DNA of 64,000 nt from Hetaerina americana. Lineage: Eukaryota > Arthropoda > Insecta > Odonata > Calopterygidae. The stretch spans positions 42,360,238 through 42,424,237 of the forward strand of contig JAKTNV010000005.1 of the NCBI GenBank assembly GCA_022747635.1. Direction: 5' to 3'. A model generated the notes under the pieces. That model worked only from the letters and a program-made list of their open reading frames with translations, was not told where the DNA came from and ran no database searches. The stretch's first letter is position 1, and every line of letters starts with the position of its first letter. The position numbers were made by a program, and so were the translations under genes. Shown here piece after piece: positions 12,849 through 26,065 of this stretch.

Positions 12849-13156
12849 AGGAGTATCAAAACTGTGAATTTTTAAAATTAATAAACTCCAGCAAATTTAA
12901 AAATATAAATGAGTCGGAATTACTGATGGAATGTAATATTTCCGCATAGACTAAGGTAACCACAATTAGCGGCGAAAATTATCGACCAGAAGAACTTGGG
13001 GAAAAAAATAAGTATTCTATTTGATTTAATTGAAATAAGAATTAAAAATCAAATATAAATAGTGTGTATTACTACAATCTTCATCAGTTAATTCCTATTT
13101 CAATCAAAACAAATGAATACTTTTTCGCCAATTTACACACACACAGGACCTATATT

Positions 13157-13172
13157 ATATATACTATATATA

Positions 13173-13232
<60 letters not shown>
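13157..13232. repeat. (TA)n microsatellite
   Basis: An almost pure TA array with short TAG interruptions at its left end. The apparent Ile-Tyr open frames across it are not genes. Confidence 0.95.
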
Positions 13233-13235
<3 letters not shown>

Positions 13236-13315
13236 ACATACGTCCTATATTATTTGGTAATCTACCGGTTAAGGTAGGTTTTTGGATGGACATAATTACT
13301 AATTAAATAATTTGT

Positions 13316-13746
13316 GACCCCTAGCAAAACACAACATCCTACTTTACATCAGGTCCCTCTTCAACTCTGAAAACTTTCTTCCTCCCTTCATCCCGTCCAA
13401 CATCCCTATCCTGTTCCTTCCCTTTCCTCGTTTGCCTAACATTCTCCCCTCAATTACAGTCTTCAACATCCCGCTGCCGGTCAATACCCCCTTCAGACAC
13501 TTTTCCCGCCTCCATAGGATTTCTCCCAACCAACCCCTCTCTTCGCCCACCATACCAAGTACTTCCTCGTATGTTCTCTTCTCTGTCCATTTCACCTTCT
13601 CCATTCTTCTCCACACCCACATTTCAAAAGCCTCCAGTCTACGTCTATCCTCCTGCTTCAATGACCACGTTTCCGCGCCGTACATAGCTGCGCTCCATAT
13701 CAAAGTTTTTACGAGTCTTTTCTTAACATCCTTACGCCCTATATAA
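13316..13746 (-). pseudogene. RTE-like LINE remnant: C-terminal end of the reverse transcriptase protein
   Basis: On the minus strand this reads DVKKRLVKTLIWSAAMYGAETW, then LEAFEMWVWRRMEKVKWTEK, VLGMVGEERGWLGEI, LKTVIEGRMLGKRGKGR and ELKRDLM. This is the familiar post-polymerase tail of the RTE-like elements common in arthropods. It is uninterrupted for about 140 codons but truncated at its 5' end, where it meets a (TA)n array. Related decayed pieces occur at 15945, 25430, 37960-46330 and 51950-58470. No promoter or start codon of its own is evident. Confidence 0.85.
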
Positions 13747-13747
<1 letters not shown>

Positions 13748-13777
<30 letters not shown>

Positions 13778-13790
13778 GTATATACGTATA

Positions 13791-13840
<50 letters not shown>
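13748..13840. repeat. (TA)n microsatellite, left of palindrome
   Basis: TA array with scattered TAC/TAG interruptions, directly abutting the long palindrome at 13841. Confidence 0.95.
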
Positions 13841-13844
<4 letters not shown>

Positions 13845-14057
13845 CAATACACAGTAACACACAATATAGAAACACAAAAAAAGAACACTCACACGTATTT
13901 TCTTGATATTTCGACGGAAACAATCCGTCTTCCTCTGAAGATATAGGAAGCTGTATCTTCAGAGGAAGACGGATTGTTTCCGTCGAAATATCAAGAAAAT
14001 ACGTGTGAGTGTTCTTTTTTTTGTGTTTCTATATTGTGTGTTACTGTGTATTGTACT
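13841..14057. repeat. long palindrome (about 103-bp arms) carrying a hammerhead-like motif
   Basis: 13841-13943 is the reverse complement of 13954-14057, apart from one mismatch and one extra T in a homopolymer, around a 10-base loop. (TA)n arrays lie on both sides. Each arm carries the hammerhead-like core described at 13956. The unit (GACGGATTGTTTCCGTCGAAATA in part) looks like a mobile repeat that was copied back on itself. Confidence 0.95.
13956..13996 (+). ncRNA. hammerhead-ribozyme-like motif (core mutated)
   Basis: The order fits a hammerhead open at stem I. Stem I 5' strand is TCTT (13956-13959). The core is CAGAGGA (13960-13966; consensus CUGANGA, so U4 is changed to A). Stem II is GACGGA/TCCGTC (13968-13973 with 13979-13984). 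GAA is at 13985-13987, stem III is the palindrome ATAT (13988-13991), the cleavage residue is C13992, and the stem I 3' strand is AAGA (13993-13996). One extra base separates the core from stem II. The inverted arm carries the same motif on the minus strand. The U4 change probably abolishes activity. Confidence 0.55.
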
Positions 14058-14087
14058 ATTCGGCACTTCCGTGTTACGTCTACGAAA

Positions 14088-14155
<68 letters not shown>
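14088..14155. repeat. (TA)n microsatellite
   Basis: Nearly pure TA array just right of the palindrome, separated from the next array by about 60 bp of unique sequence. Confidence 0.95.
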
Positions 14156-14158
<3 letters not shown>

Positions 14159-14215
14159 GTGTACGGCTTTGGGTTTTATATTCTTTCCATTCACTCGGCC
14201 GTAGTACGTTCTTTA

Positions 14216-14285
<70 letters not shown>
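14216..14285. repeat. (TA)n microsatellite
   Basis: Nearly pure TA array, the fourth within 1.1 kb. Confidence 0.95.
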
Positions 14286-14288
<3 letters not shown>

Positions 14289-15944
14289 CGTATTTTCAGG
14301 AATTAAGATCTTAAGACCGCTTCTTACATTTCCCTATGACGAGGAGGTATTTCATCTGGATGAAATAGTAGAGGAAAACAAATTTTTCTTTGCTGCATAT
14401 CATTATTAATCTCGTAATCAATTGAAATGCCTTCCACGTTAATAATTTAAAACATGCTTTTTCTCCACCATGTATTTTATTACCGTATCTTGGATAATTC
14501 AAGTCTTCCCATTTGGGCTTCGGATTCCCAGTCGTCAAGACTCCCAGTCGTCGGACTTAATGAAATATCCGTAAGTCTGGAAATGAATAAAGGAAGCACT
14601 CACATATTAATGAAACTAATTATACATTATATTTTTCCTGAATATCTAACCCTTTAAGAGAGTAAATTTCGATGAGAAGGAAATGAAATTCCGATCTTAG
14701 CATACGAGTCGAGCAGACGATCCGGCGGCACAATGGTTCTTAATTTATTCTAATCGTTCTCATTTTTGAAAGGGCGATGACTGATATCTTCCATTTAGGA
14801 AACAGCAACAGCTTCGCCATAATATGGGTGAACTCACTCAGACCATGCTTATTCGGTTTCGGTTCGGTTTTCCTCAAGCGATGAAGCTTAAGGAAAAATT
14901 CACAGTTCAATAGGCTTCCTTAACAGACGGTCACGCTCTTCATTCAATTACGGTTCCTCCTGAGACTAAATAGCAAATATTATGCTTGTAATGTGTACAT
15001 TTCATTTTCTTCTTGGTCATAGATATGGCATAAAAACAAGTTTTGTATTAAATATTGCCCATTGGTGTTACGTCCTTTTATAATCAAATAAATTAAACAA
15101 TATGGCAGATATTTAGTATACAAATGACAGCCCTGATATCATATTGTAACTCTTTTCGGATTTGGTAACTAGTCATTTAGGGTCCAGGCATGCACAAATT
15201 GGATAAGAAACTAGAATACAATATAACCAAAGCGGCGTGAATTCCTCTCGGAATTTCCACCGGGTCAAGTTCCGCATCTCAACATCGGGTCCTTTTCCAA
15301 GCATAGCTGTCTGTGTAGGTTATGTACCTACTCCAATATTCCCCATAACTACAAGTGAAACCTCATGGTTTATTGGCTTTTATTACATTTCGTATTCCAA
15401 TCGACAAAAGCTCGTTTATTGTTTTTTCGTGTCACGCCTCCCTTTTTAAATACCCTGTAGGCGTCATATATCGCCATATATTATGTACTATTTCTCCTGC
15501 ACATATTAGTATTGAGAGCTAAAAGATGTTCTTCGCGGTTATCACTGAAAGCTGGTTTCATTATTCTTGGAGAGGGGATCATTCCTCAAGAGTAAAAATA
15601 AGAATACGTAGTACTTGAAACCGGAAATTCACAAAGTTTATTTTGTGAGCCCCCCCCCCCTCCTTTAAAACGCTTCCCAAAACTTCTTCGTGTAACCCTC
15701 ACCCTACCTCCACGTTTTAAAAATTCTGTTATAGCAAGTAAGTGCTCGCAGTCCCCCGACAAATTACCCTGACAGTGACACAAGTTGTAGAAACCATGGT
15801 ATGTTTTATTTTTAAAATCACGATGTGTTAGTGTACAGAATTGTCTATTCTATTATCATTGATATTAGATCTATTCACATGGTGACGCCACACGTTGTAT
15901 CGTTCCAAGTTAATTTATTCACAATAAAATAAGTGGGTGTAGGA

Positions 15945-16185
15945 ATTATTGAAAGGTAGTGGGGTGTTGAAGGCCGTGATAGAAGAGAGAATGTTGGGTA
16001 AGCATATTTAGAGGAAGGGAGAGAGTAGGCTATCTAGACAGCACGAAGGCAGGCAGAAATTATGAAGAAATGAAGGAGGAAATAATGCAGTGCAAACAAA
16101 AGGAAGTTCTTGAGATTCGTAGAAGATTAGAGTCATTAGGGATCTTCAAGAACCTACTACCTTTAATAGGTAGAATACTTTGAAT
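15945..16185 (+). pseudogene. RTE-like LINE remnant, extreme 3' end
   Basis: Broken reading GVLKAVIEERMLG, then EMKEEI, matches the last codons of the element at 13316 (LKTVIEGRMLG and ELKRDLM). It is followed by a 3' tail with the self-complementary CTACCTTTAATAGGTAG near 16160. Several frameshifts; nonfunctional. Confidence 0.65.
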
Positions 16186-16379
16186 GAATCAACGGACCTA
16201 CGAATTCCATCATCTTAAACCTCAAAGATGGAATCAGGAGAGGGAGTCACCAAAGAAATAATCCTCAATCCTAAGGTTATGTGATGGTGATCTAAAAGTA
16301 TGGGAGGCCCGCATCCTTAAGACATTCGTGGTGGTGGCCTGGATGGGCGAATGAAACATCCCGAAAGAAAAAAGAGAGA

Positions 16380-16960
16380 TCCTTCTTTCCTGATCTTCTC
16401 TGCGTGACTTCCAGAAATGAGCAGACGTGAGAGTCACGCTTCCGGAAAAAGCCCGCCACCGGAGGGGAAGTGGAGCGGGGCCAGAGGAGGTAGGCGCGGG
16501 GCGCGATGATGGGTGATTCATCCGGATTGACTAGTGCAATTGAAGGGGGAAAGAATATGAAGAGGGCTGAAGGTGTCAGTCGGTCTGGATCAGAGGCGTC
16601 CCTCAGGTTCTGCCGCCTCGTGAGCGAACGGTTCTCCGGCCGAGGGTCCGAACTCAGATGACGGCGCTCGCGCCATCGCGTTAGTCTCTGGCCGCTAGCG
16701 CCACGAACTATACGCGAACCCGTATTGTTGCCGCGTGTTCTCCGCGGACTAAGGTCGTCAACGGAGTCTTCCCTTCGCCCCACTTCCCCCCTCACTTCAC
16801 TCTCCTTCCTAACCGCACCCTCCTTTTGTCCTCGCCTCAACGCGGGGCGAGGTGACTCAGGTCAATTCCTCGGAATTGTTTACTCGCTTACTCCAGCGTG
16901 GTCGCTCCCTCCCACCCAATCCGCCCGCCCCGGAGGATGATGAGTTCACGCCCCGGGACG
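16380..16960. promoter_or_regulatory. intronic CpG-dense island
   Basis: A GC- and CpG-rich block within an AT-rich intron. Open frames occur on both strands with no recognisable protein. It could be an enhancer, alternative promoter or unannotated 5' exon. The evidence is compositional only. Confidence 0.25.
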
Positions 16961-17719
16961 AGATTAGGTTTCCTCCTTTCGTGGCCAGCCGGCTGCAGGA
17001 AGCGTTGTGTCACTTACGCTTGCAGTTATGCGCGACTTGAACCTCTTTGTTATTATTATAATTTTTTTGTTTCTTTCTGCTGAACGATGCAGCAGCTGGT
17101 GCGAAAGAACACTACGTTTTATCTTTTGGAAGCATGGAAATATGTACTTGGATGGAATTCCATCGGTCGGACGGGTTGTAAATCCCCTTGCAGAGGTCCG
17201 TGAAAAATAATGACAGTGGTGAAGTCGGCACCGTAATCGCCGTCAATTACTCAGGCGATGATGTGCAATCCGAAGTCTCTTCTGTAAGATCCCAGAGCGT
17301 TATGATGGAGTATCATCCTCCCTCTCGGTTCTGTGTTTTCAATTTCTGCAATAATGTTTTATGAAGATGCTCCCGGAGCTTAATAGCCAGTGTTCTCGCC
17401 GTTTTCCCCGGTTGCGAAAATGTCCTTCTATCACCCGAATACTTCCTCTGTAAATTTTTTATGCATACACCCAGTAGCGGATCTAGAAAACCTCTTATCG
17501 GAGGGGCATTTGCAAATATGAAGAAAAATAATTCTATAATTTTTTATCTGCAAAGAATGGTGAATATTATTTTGGATTTGAATTCAATCGAACTAAGTTT
17601 GAAACAGCGGTGCACTCTTCCGGAAGTAATTTTATTCTCTGTGGACAAAAAGTATTCATAAGTTTTGTCGGTCATTTGAGTAACATTAATAATGAAATTT
17701 ATCAAAGCAAAAATACATT

Positions 17720-18545
17720 TATTTTGGAACCGCCGCTGCACACGCAGAGGAATGGTGCGGGTGTGCAACTCGATCGAACCACGCATTGTTTCACCTCCGC
17801 CGGGTGCGCGCGGCCGCCGCTTTCGCTCAGAAAATTGCGTCATTCTCGGACTAATGTTAGGTAATCACTGTCATAAGGGAGCGGGAGGAAAAAAATCTTT
17901 CGAAATCAGCGTAGGAATCTCCTCGCTCGACTTCGCGAATGAAATGGAAATATGGGGGGGGGGGAGAAGGGGGAACGGATACCAATAAGTCTCCAGAACA
18001 CGTGCGAGTCGGTCGTCCCGACCTGGCGACCACCCACTCGCCGCCAGTGGTGGGCAAGCAAGATTGCTATTCCTCGGCGATGTTACTCGGCCGATGCAGT
18101 CCTCGAAAGTCACGTCGAACGTGCTGGAACGCGCTTCGAGATTTATCATCGGAGGGTTGTATACATCAACATCCCCCTCGAAATGTTGTTGCCGCTCGGG
18201 AAAGCAAGCAGCTTTAAATCGGTGGGGATATGGCGACAGATGTGGTGATCGTGGAGGCGTGCAGGAAATGGCCATCGACGGGTGTGCTCGTTGCACGCGA
18301 AAGAGAACCCCGTCACGCAACCGCTTTCGACCCCTCCTCCTCCGCCACCCTCCGCAAGGGAGCCCCTCCACAAATTCATACTAACATACTACACTCCCTA
18401 ACCCCTTCCCCATCGTCCCCAAAGCTCAGCGTGACATCGGACCGCTCCAGTGCACACCACGGAAGAAAGTTTAAAAGGGCGATACCGCTTTCATCGCCCT
18501 CAATTGATTTACCGTCCGATTCAGAGGAGTAGTGCGGCAGGCGTA
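17720..18545. promoter_or_regulatory. intronic CpG-dense island
   Basis: Second CpG-rich block, with overlapping GC-driven open frames on both strands and no identifiable domain. A (GA)n run at 18649-18666 lies just beyond it. Function not determined. Confidence 0.25.
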
Positions 18546-18785
18546 TGGCCGAGGGATGTCAAACGTGCGCGGCGGAACAGCTTCTTCTTATAGCTGGTCG
18601 TAAAATAAAAGGGACGTCGCTCGAACTGGGGCTCACTTCGTCTTCAATTGAGAGAGAGAGAGAGAGACACCCAGGAATAAAACTCGGTTTATGAAGCGCG
18701 TGCAGTGCTCGCAGTGAATGGGGTCAATGAGTGATCATTGCTCACGTTAGTTAGCTCGTTTTTCCTTTCTGGAGGAGTCGGAAAG

Positions 18786-18825
18786 CCGCGCACGGGAAGG
18801 AGGAGCCCCTCCTTCCCGTGCGCGG
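18786..18825. repeat. perfect 17-bp hairpin
   Basis: 18786-18802 is the exact reverse complement of 18809-18825, with the 6-base loop GAGCCC. The GC-rich stem makes it a stable hairpin in DNA or RNA. No U-tract or gene end is associated with it. Confidence 0.9.
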
Positions 18826-21544
18826 AAAATTAACTGGTAGCTTAATTTTTATCTCCGGGACTTAGCAAAACCACTCGTAAAATAACACTCGCACATGGCC
18901 AAACATATATGTATTCTTTTCTTTGGCTTAAGAAAGGATAACTGGTACTCTTCAAATTACGGTAATTAATTTGCCAAAACAGTTCATGTATTAATGATTT
19001 TTTTGTCTGAAGAGGTATAATTTCCTAATAACTATGGACTCATAAACTATAAATACTGCTGAACTAAACCAGTTATAAGCTCATAATATTGTAATAATTT
19101 TCTCTACCTTTGTAATTGTTGTCGTATTTTTCGTTTATTATTTCACTCTTTAGTGTGATGTATGTAGTTGAAGTAGGCTTAAATATAATTCACTCTTTAA
19201 ATATTGTTATTTTTCCAACCTGTTTTTACTCTTCACCGGATAGTTCGTAAAACAAAAGTGCGTCCTAACTCGAATTTCTTACCCACTTAATATTTAAATT
19301 ATTGTCGTTTGCTATGGGTATCCAATTTTCGCTACCGGTATACGGATATTGGGAGGGTGATTGAGTAGATAAGTAAGTATTTGAAAGGCAAATACATTAA
19401 ACGTAACGACAAACATGAAACTATTATCTCTCGTGATTTTTTCAAATTCATAGCCTAAGTCGCGAGCTAGGGAGAATAAAATTTTGAAAATACAGCACAG
19501 CCAGGATTGATCATTGTTAAATACATACCTCCATAGAGAGCCTCACATTTTGGAATCTACTGTATAAAATCTTTTCCATTTTTACTCTGTGATGTAACAT
19601 TTACAATGAAAAGCAAATACCCATTTCTGAGGAAAATAATTCAAATACCGATAATAAAATCCCCAAAGAACACTTGTCGATAGTTCTTCCTTTACTACCT
19701 TGGTAACTTTAGTTTTAGTTGGGTTCAGTTTTATTTCACCGTCACCTTCTACTTCTCCTATATATTTCCACCGTTTCCCTTGTAAATCTTTCATTATTTT
19801 CAAATAACAACTCTTCTTATGCAATACTGATGCAAATTAATTTTTCCCCACCTAGGCTGAGCCATTTGAATCTGTATTCATGCCTGTTTAATAATATCAA
19901 CAGCAGTTACCATGAACTACGAAGTAGGCCCAATGCACGATTGCATTTTTGCTGGGTTTATTTTTAAACGAATCAAAACTGCAACATTTTCGAGTAGTAA
20001 ATATGAATTAAGCAAATGGTTAGTCTCGTGCCTAGCACATTCACACATTACCATCACCGCCTGAACAACTAATTTATAACCGAGGATGAAAATGAATTGT
20101 CTTCATCGTGATTTCTCCATCATCTGCGGTGCTTCATTAGCGAATACTCACGCGTAATCGAGTCAATTGCTCAACCAAAGTTCAAGGTTTCGTGCAAGGA
20201 CCGTTGTAACGCATGGGGCAAGCCTACGTATTTCCTTGATCCGTATTTCTCCCTTTTTGTTGCCTTGTGGCTTTCTTTGAAGTTAGCGATGATAACCAAC
20301 GCAATGTTATCGACCATTGTATTTATATATTTTGTACAAAGGAGTGAGCTCAGTGGAAAGTATTTCCGGAGATGGGAAAATATATATGTCATCCTTGAGA
20401 TAACCTTGGCAGTGATGGACCTATAGAAAAATACGATGTTATTTGAATCACCATCTTTGCGCCCCATCATGGGGTTATCGCCTTCTAAATACTACAGAGT
20501 TAATCGCCTGCTACAACTTCCGTAAATGCTTGCCGTCTAGGCTTAGTGCTTCAGTGTGAGAGCATTGTGATTGTGAATGAAATTTATGTAGAAGATGGCC
20601 AACCTAAGCGTTCGTATCTCGTTTCGTGGGCGCATAATTGGTTGTGTTTTAATGGGTTTTCATTTAGATGTTTAAACGGCAAATGACTGCAGACGTCGAG
20701 GCACTTCTAAAAGCTGTCACCATTATTCTTCATACCCAAACTCTTTCTCTTTTCGACACAGAGGTACTTGATGGCACCTTGACGGCCTTCTTGAGCATGA
20801 AAATCCAAATTATACAATTGTCCTCGACACGCAGTTTCTTGCGGCTATATTATCATGTAATGAACCTCAGTGCTGCTTGTGGCTGTCGAAGATGGGTCTG
20901 CAACGGAATTTGTTATTCAGTCCGTCCGAAAATTTTCTAAAATATTATTTTTCAGATTTAATAAGTGAATTCGTGTAGATAAAGATATCAGCGATGTTGA
21001 AACAAGTCGCGTCCCGTATTTCGGCGGTAATGGTGCATTTTAAAATGCGAACAAATATGAAAATTAGAGGCGCACTGTTCCGAATGCCACAGAAAGACGC
21101 ATGTACTTTAAAATTCAGGTTTGATCAAACATAAAAATTAAAGAAAGCGTAATGTTACTAATGAAAGTTGAATGATTTTAACTGGTCAAAAATACGTAAT
21201 CTTCAGTGAGTTTTAGGTTAAGGGCATTATGCATTATTTGTAGATTTTGTGTATACCTTGTAAAAATGTGTCTACACCATTTTTGTGACACGCTGTAAAG
21301 TGGATAACCGAACACTAAGAAGAATTACTATTTTGCGTTTAGCTTACCCTTTCTCAGGACCGCTCATGGAGACAAAGCGCAGAAACACCATGCCCCTCCG
21401 TGACGCCGAGAAGGGTAGTAGATCACGTCGATGCAGATGACACACGTGTCCAGGTTTACATTTCGGAGGAAGTGAACACTTTGGCTAGAATAAAACATGT
21501 CGCTGTTCGACTCTCGTGCTTGAAAACGACCTCGGCGTGACGAA

Positions 21545-22450
21545 ATCACTCAAGTGCCTCCTCCCCTTAACTTTTTTTCCCAATTAGAGCAGTAAACAGA
21601 ACAGATTTTCGAGTCCTCCCCGCTCCTCCACCGATTCCCCCTCGGAGTAATGAGCGAACGAACTGAAAGATCCGAGGATTGGGCGAGAGTTACACGCACC
21701 ACCGCGGTTGTTTCCCTTCTGACAAAGCCTCTCGATGGGCCTTTTGTTGGCTTCCACCGATATCGGATGCGTCGACACGGCTGCACGGCCTGGGCGGGGC
21801 GGGTGGGAGGCGTCGGAGCGGGGGCACGCGACACCGATGGCAAGTAATATCGCGCAGAGGAGCGTGCCGCGAAACCCCGTCGACTTAACCCCGGTCACTC
21901 GGCGCAAAAAGTTCTATCTCCTTTCGAACGTCCCTCTATGCAAGACCCATCGCCCCGAACACACGACATCGTGAAAGGAGTGAACCGTCTTTCTTTCTCA
22001 CTCATCCGTAAGGGTGAAAGGGGACACGAATGCAACCCGCCGGGGGGTCCCGACCCTCCCCCCTTCTGATTCTCCCTTCGGGGAACCCTCTCGACTCTCG
22101 CACGCGCCCTCTTAAACCTGACGCGTGGCCGAAAAGTGCACCGAGCAGGGGAGCGCCACGCGGAATAGTTTAGGATCGCCGGCTGTGCTAATTGTGTTCC
22201 AGTCCCAAATCCATCCCCCACTTCTCTCGCGTTTCTGCATAATATCTCCCCCCTTAGTGCCATTGCATCCCTACACACCCCTCCTAGCGAGGTAGTGGGG
22301 CGACGGTACTGATGCATTAAAAAGTACGGTGTTAGACCTCTTCAGTCGGAGTCACGAGTCTCCTCGTCTACCGTGCCACCCCAAGGTCGATCCATTAAAT
22401 AAGTCATTCTCCACCCTCCTCATCCCGTCGACCCTGCACTTCCGGACCCT
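21545..22450. promoter_or_regulatory. intronic CpG-dense island
   Basis: A CpG-rich stretch with many short overlapping frames and no recognisable product. As for the other islands, a regulatory role is inferred from composition and position in the receptor intron. Confidence 0.25.
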
Positions 22451-23256
22451 CCACTGACCCCTTCCTCCTCTATCTCTCGCTTCGAATGCGGGCGACGGCA
22501 GTTATCAGCAAAGAGAATCCCGCATCATATGCATCACATTCATTAAACTATGAGTGGCCACGGTTAGATTTAGACAGCCATCGCGATGCATGAGTAATGA
22601 TTGCGTTGCATCGAAAGAACACGGAGAAGGGCATCATAATGTTCGGCGTCAATTGCGATAGAGACTTGACGAATAAGATCGTGGAAGGGGAGTACATATT
22701 AATTTATTAATTATTTATTTTTGTTATTTATTTATAATAGTTATGAATGTTCCCCATTGTATATGAAATTGAAATATGAGTTTTTATACTTAATCATGTA
22801 ATTTTGGACTATGAGGTAACCTCGAAGGTAGATTGACAGGTAACGAACCCGGTACCCTCCGCCTTGGCTGGGTCGGATATACGCTTAGGGTCCGCTTACA
22901 TTGTGCCTTAAGATATTAAACTCAACACGAAAGAAAACCAGTGTTAATCTTTTCAGTCTAAGTCGTAAAGTTGTCCAATTTCGTCGGAGAACGTATTTTT
23001 AAGTCTGAAATCCCTTAATCATACTCCTATCGCCGCTCGCGATAAAAAATTATTACAACCTCTTTAGCAACGGAAACAGTTTACGAGAAATGTGACAAAC
23101 ACTTACGGGAGAAACAATCAATATATCTTCGGAATCCATTTCGAGTACTGCGAATGTAACACTATTTCCCATTTCCAGGGTGGGTTCGAAAGAAAACAAC
23201 GAGCAATAGACGGAGTAGATATCCTTAATGGCCGGCTTGAGAGAAAAATGCAACCG

Positions 23257-23352
23257 GGTCCCCTGCCCTAATGTGCGAATTTCACACACCATTGGGCTTA
23301 GAACGGAGTGAGCCCCCCATCCTCACGTATCAAGCCGACTGTTGGGTTGAAT
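23257..23352 (+). repeat. SINE family A, 3' fragment
   Basis: CCCTGCCCTAATGTG, TTTCACACACCATTGGGCTTAG and CTGTTGGGTTGA match the tail of the SINE-A copies at 28445 and 49063. The tRNA-like head is absent. Confidence 0.7.
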
Positions 23353-24516
23353 GCTGCGTTGTTTTTCTCTTGAGGATCTCCCAGTGTGTTGAAAAAGGCT
23401 TTAAAGGTTAGCACGAGGATACACCAGAGGCGGGGAGGGGAGGGGGAGGCGAGGAAGAGTGCGCATCCTTCTAAGGACGTGGAAGGGGGTTATTGTGTGA
23501 TGCCATTCCCCGCTCTCCCCATCCGACTTCCACATAATTCAAACTCAAGTCCCCCTTTTATCCCGCATATTCCTCCCCACTGGATCCACAACCATCCTTC
23601 ACTGCGTCGGAGAGGCGAACTGTTCATTATCGCCCTCTCATAGGTGCAGAGCTTGGAGAGAAAACCCGTCGCTCACTGCTTTGGCTTACAGTGGATTTCT
23701 TTCATTTCCGCATTAAATATGTTTTGCGTATAAGTTTACGCTCGTGCCCAGTAAATCACGTCGCCCTGTTTGACTCATTATATCATTATAAGTTAACTAC
23801 GCTGTTTAAGTTAATAGATAAGTGATTAAGGGTGGCTAATTAAGGAGACCAATTTGAGGGACACTTGAACCTATTCTAGTTTTAGTCTTGGCGGCTGTCC
23901 AATTATTCTAGGGTTTGTTTAAACCAGTTAAAACTACATGTGATTATGTATTTTGATGGGTTTGGCAATACTTTCTAGACTTCCCATTTAAGATCAACAT
24001 TTTTTTACATCATCTTTGGAATTTCAAAAAAAATTATGGAGAAATCAGCATTATGGATTTCATCCAATCGACTTGTTACTTATTCTGAAACATATTTAAA
24101 ACCGTATGCCTATGAATGAGTTTTCGTTAATAATCTACTCTCTTGGTTTGATGATTTTTTATATATGCGTAAATAAACTGGCATCCACAGGATCAAAATG
24201 CTACAACGTGAGAATTTCAAGGTCGTCAATAGCTACGATGTTAAACAATTTCTTTAAAGAATAAACGAATACAATAAGCTGTTGTTGAGGTATAATTATA
24301 ATTCGAATTTACACAGCAAGCGGAAGGAATCACCTAGAGGTATTTCTTCGTAATTTCCTTCGGGTACACACGGAATTGGCAAGGTTAGATACAACAGTAC
24401 TTGATGTGATTAAAGGGTCCGTAATAACACGAATCCGCTTAATTCGAAAGGTCCATTTTCCTACGGAATCCGGAATTGACCACATATTCAAGGTTGTCTT
24501 TTGGCGACTTCAAATG

Positions 24517-24855
24517 CGGCGTAGGGTGCGGTTTGGTGTGGCGGGGCTAGTCTACTGGCTTCTCATTCCGAATGTTTGGGTTCAAATTCCGGCGGTGGCT
24601 TTTTGTTATCATTGGTATCCCGAACCCTATTTGATTTCCTCGTGAGCTGTACTTCAATTTGAGTGTACCGTCAGTTCGAATGGGACTGTAAACTTCGGAC
24701 TCCTTGGCGCATTTCGTAAAGAGTACGCTAACGCCGAGGCCGAGTTTCACGCCACCCTTCCCCGCCGTACGCATAACATCATTTTCCTTAAATAAGAAAC
24801 TACCTAATCCCTATGGTGCAAATGACCTCAGCTGCCGGTAACCTCCCATAATAAC
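24517..24855 (+). repeat. tRNA-derived SINE, family B, copy 3 (diverged)
   Basis: Keeps the B box GGGTTCAAATTCC and the downstream blocks GTACCGTCAGTTCGAATGGGACT, CTTGGCGCATTTCGTAAAGAGTA, CTATGGTGCAAATGACCTCAGC and CCTCCCATAATAACTAATAC in the same order as at 10731. It is more diverged, and carries an insertion near its 3' end. Confidence 0.8.
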
Positions 24856-25429
24856 TAATACTACTCCAATGCGTCGTGCATTGCCAAGCCTTGGAGATGG
24901 CTTAGAATTGTGAAATAAGATGGACGCTGGACCATCCCATTTTGATGTAAATATTTGCGTGCGTGCAACAAAACCCGTGAAATTTCTGCATTATTTCACC
25001 GGCGTGATTTCGAATTTTTGAGTGGGGCTGACAAGCGAAAATTTGAAGCGCTCCACCGCGTGCTAAGGGAGAGAGCACCCTGCGCGACCAAAGACTAAAC
25101 GTATAGTAAATACTCCGTGAGCACCACGACGCCCAGAAAAGCGAATCTCACGCTGAATTGGGACCTTGTGCCCCCGAAATATCGTCGTTTTGGTGATAAT
25201 TTGATATTTCGGGGGAACCATGTCCCATCCAGTGTGCGATTCGGAGACTAGCCAAAAGATGAAGCAGCTTGGCGTCAGTTATGCAAACGCGTGACAAATT
25301 TTTCATCCCAACTCCCTTCCGCCGTGTCGCCAAACCAATAATCACTTCTTGATCGTTGAGGAAACATGGTATTTGAGGCATGAGGATATGCATCCATTGA
25401 AGGTCTTCGAGATATGAATTTGGACAATC

Positions 25430-26065
25430 AGTATGAAGCAGATAGAATAGAATAAAAGGAGAACAAACAAAGCCCTAGGCATGGCAGATGAAGAAAGACA
25501 ACTCTTGGCTGAAATTCAAAGGAGGCAGGACAAGTGGATGTATCAACTGGAACAGACAAGAACATCTCAAATATTTAGGAAGTGTCTTAGAAGAACATGA
25601 GAAAAGAAGAAATAACGTTATAAGAAGAGTTGGGTTAGGTAAAAATACTTTTGCAAAGAGGCGGGAGGGTGATGACGGGCATCTTAAGTAAAGGTATAAA
25701 GAAAAGGCTAGCGAGTACTATAATATGGAGCGTAGTTTAATATGGCTCGGAAACTTGGTCTTTGAGGCAAGAAGATAAGCTTATATTGGAGGCTTTTGAG
25801 ATTTGGGTGTGGAGAAGAATGGAGCAGATGAAATGGACGGAAAGAAAAACCAACTGAAGAAGTCGTAGGCCCGGCAGGTGAAAATATACAGCTATTGGGT
25901 GACATTCGAATAAAGCAGGACAATTGGATGCATGTAATATGGAGAGGAAATTGGATGCCGAAGACATAAATAGAGGGGAGTATGCTGGGAAAGTGAGGAA
26001 GAGGGCGAAAAATAATAGTAATTTTTGATGGCATTAAGAGAGGCATTAAGGAGTAATTAAGAGAA
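25430..26065 (+). pseudogene. RTE-like LINE remnant, reverse transcriptase C-terminal region
   Basis: Broken frames read LKYLGSVLEEHEKRRNNVIRR, VGLGKNTFAKRRE, then a shifted frame TWSLRQEDKLILEAFEIWVW and RRMEQMKWTERKTN, and near the end MPKT and MLGK-type fragments. The order matches the post-catalytic part of the element seen at 13316. Several frameshifts and stops; dead copy. Confidence 0.8.

Noticed and set aside
13064..14286. Ile-Tyr repeat open frames
   Set aside because: Translation of (TA)n arrays.
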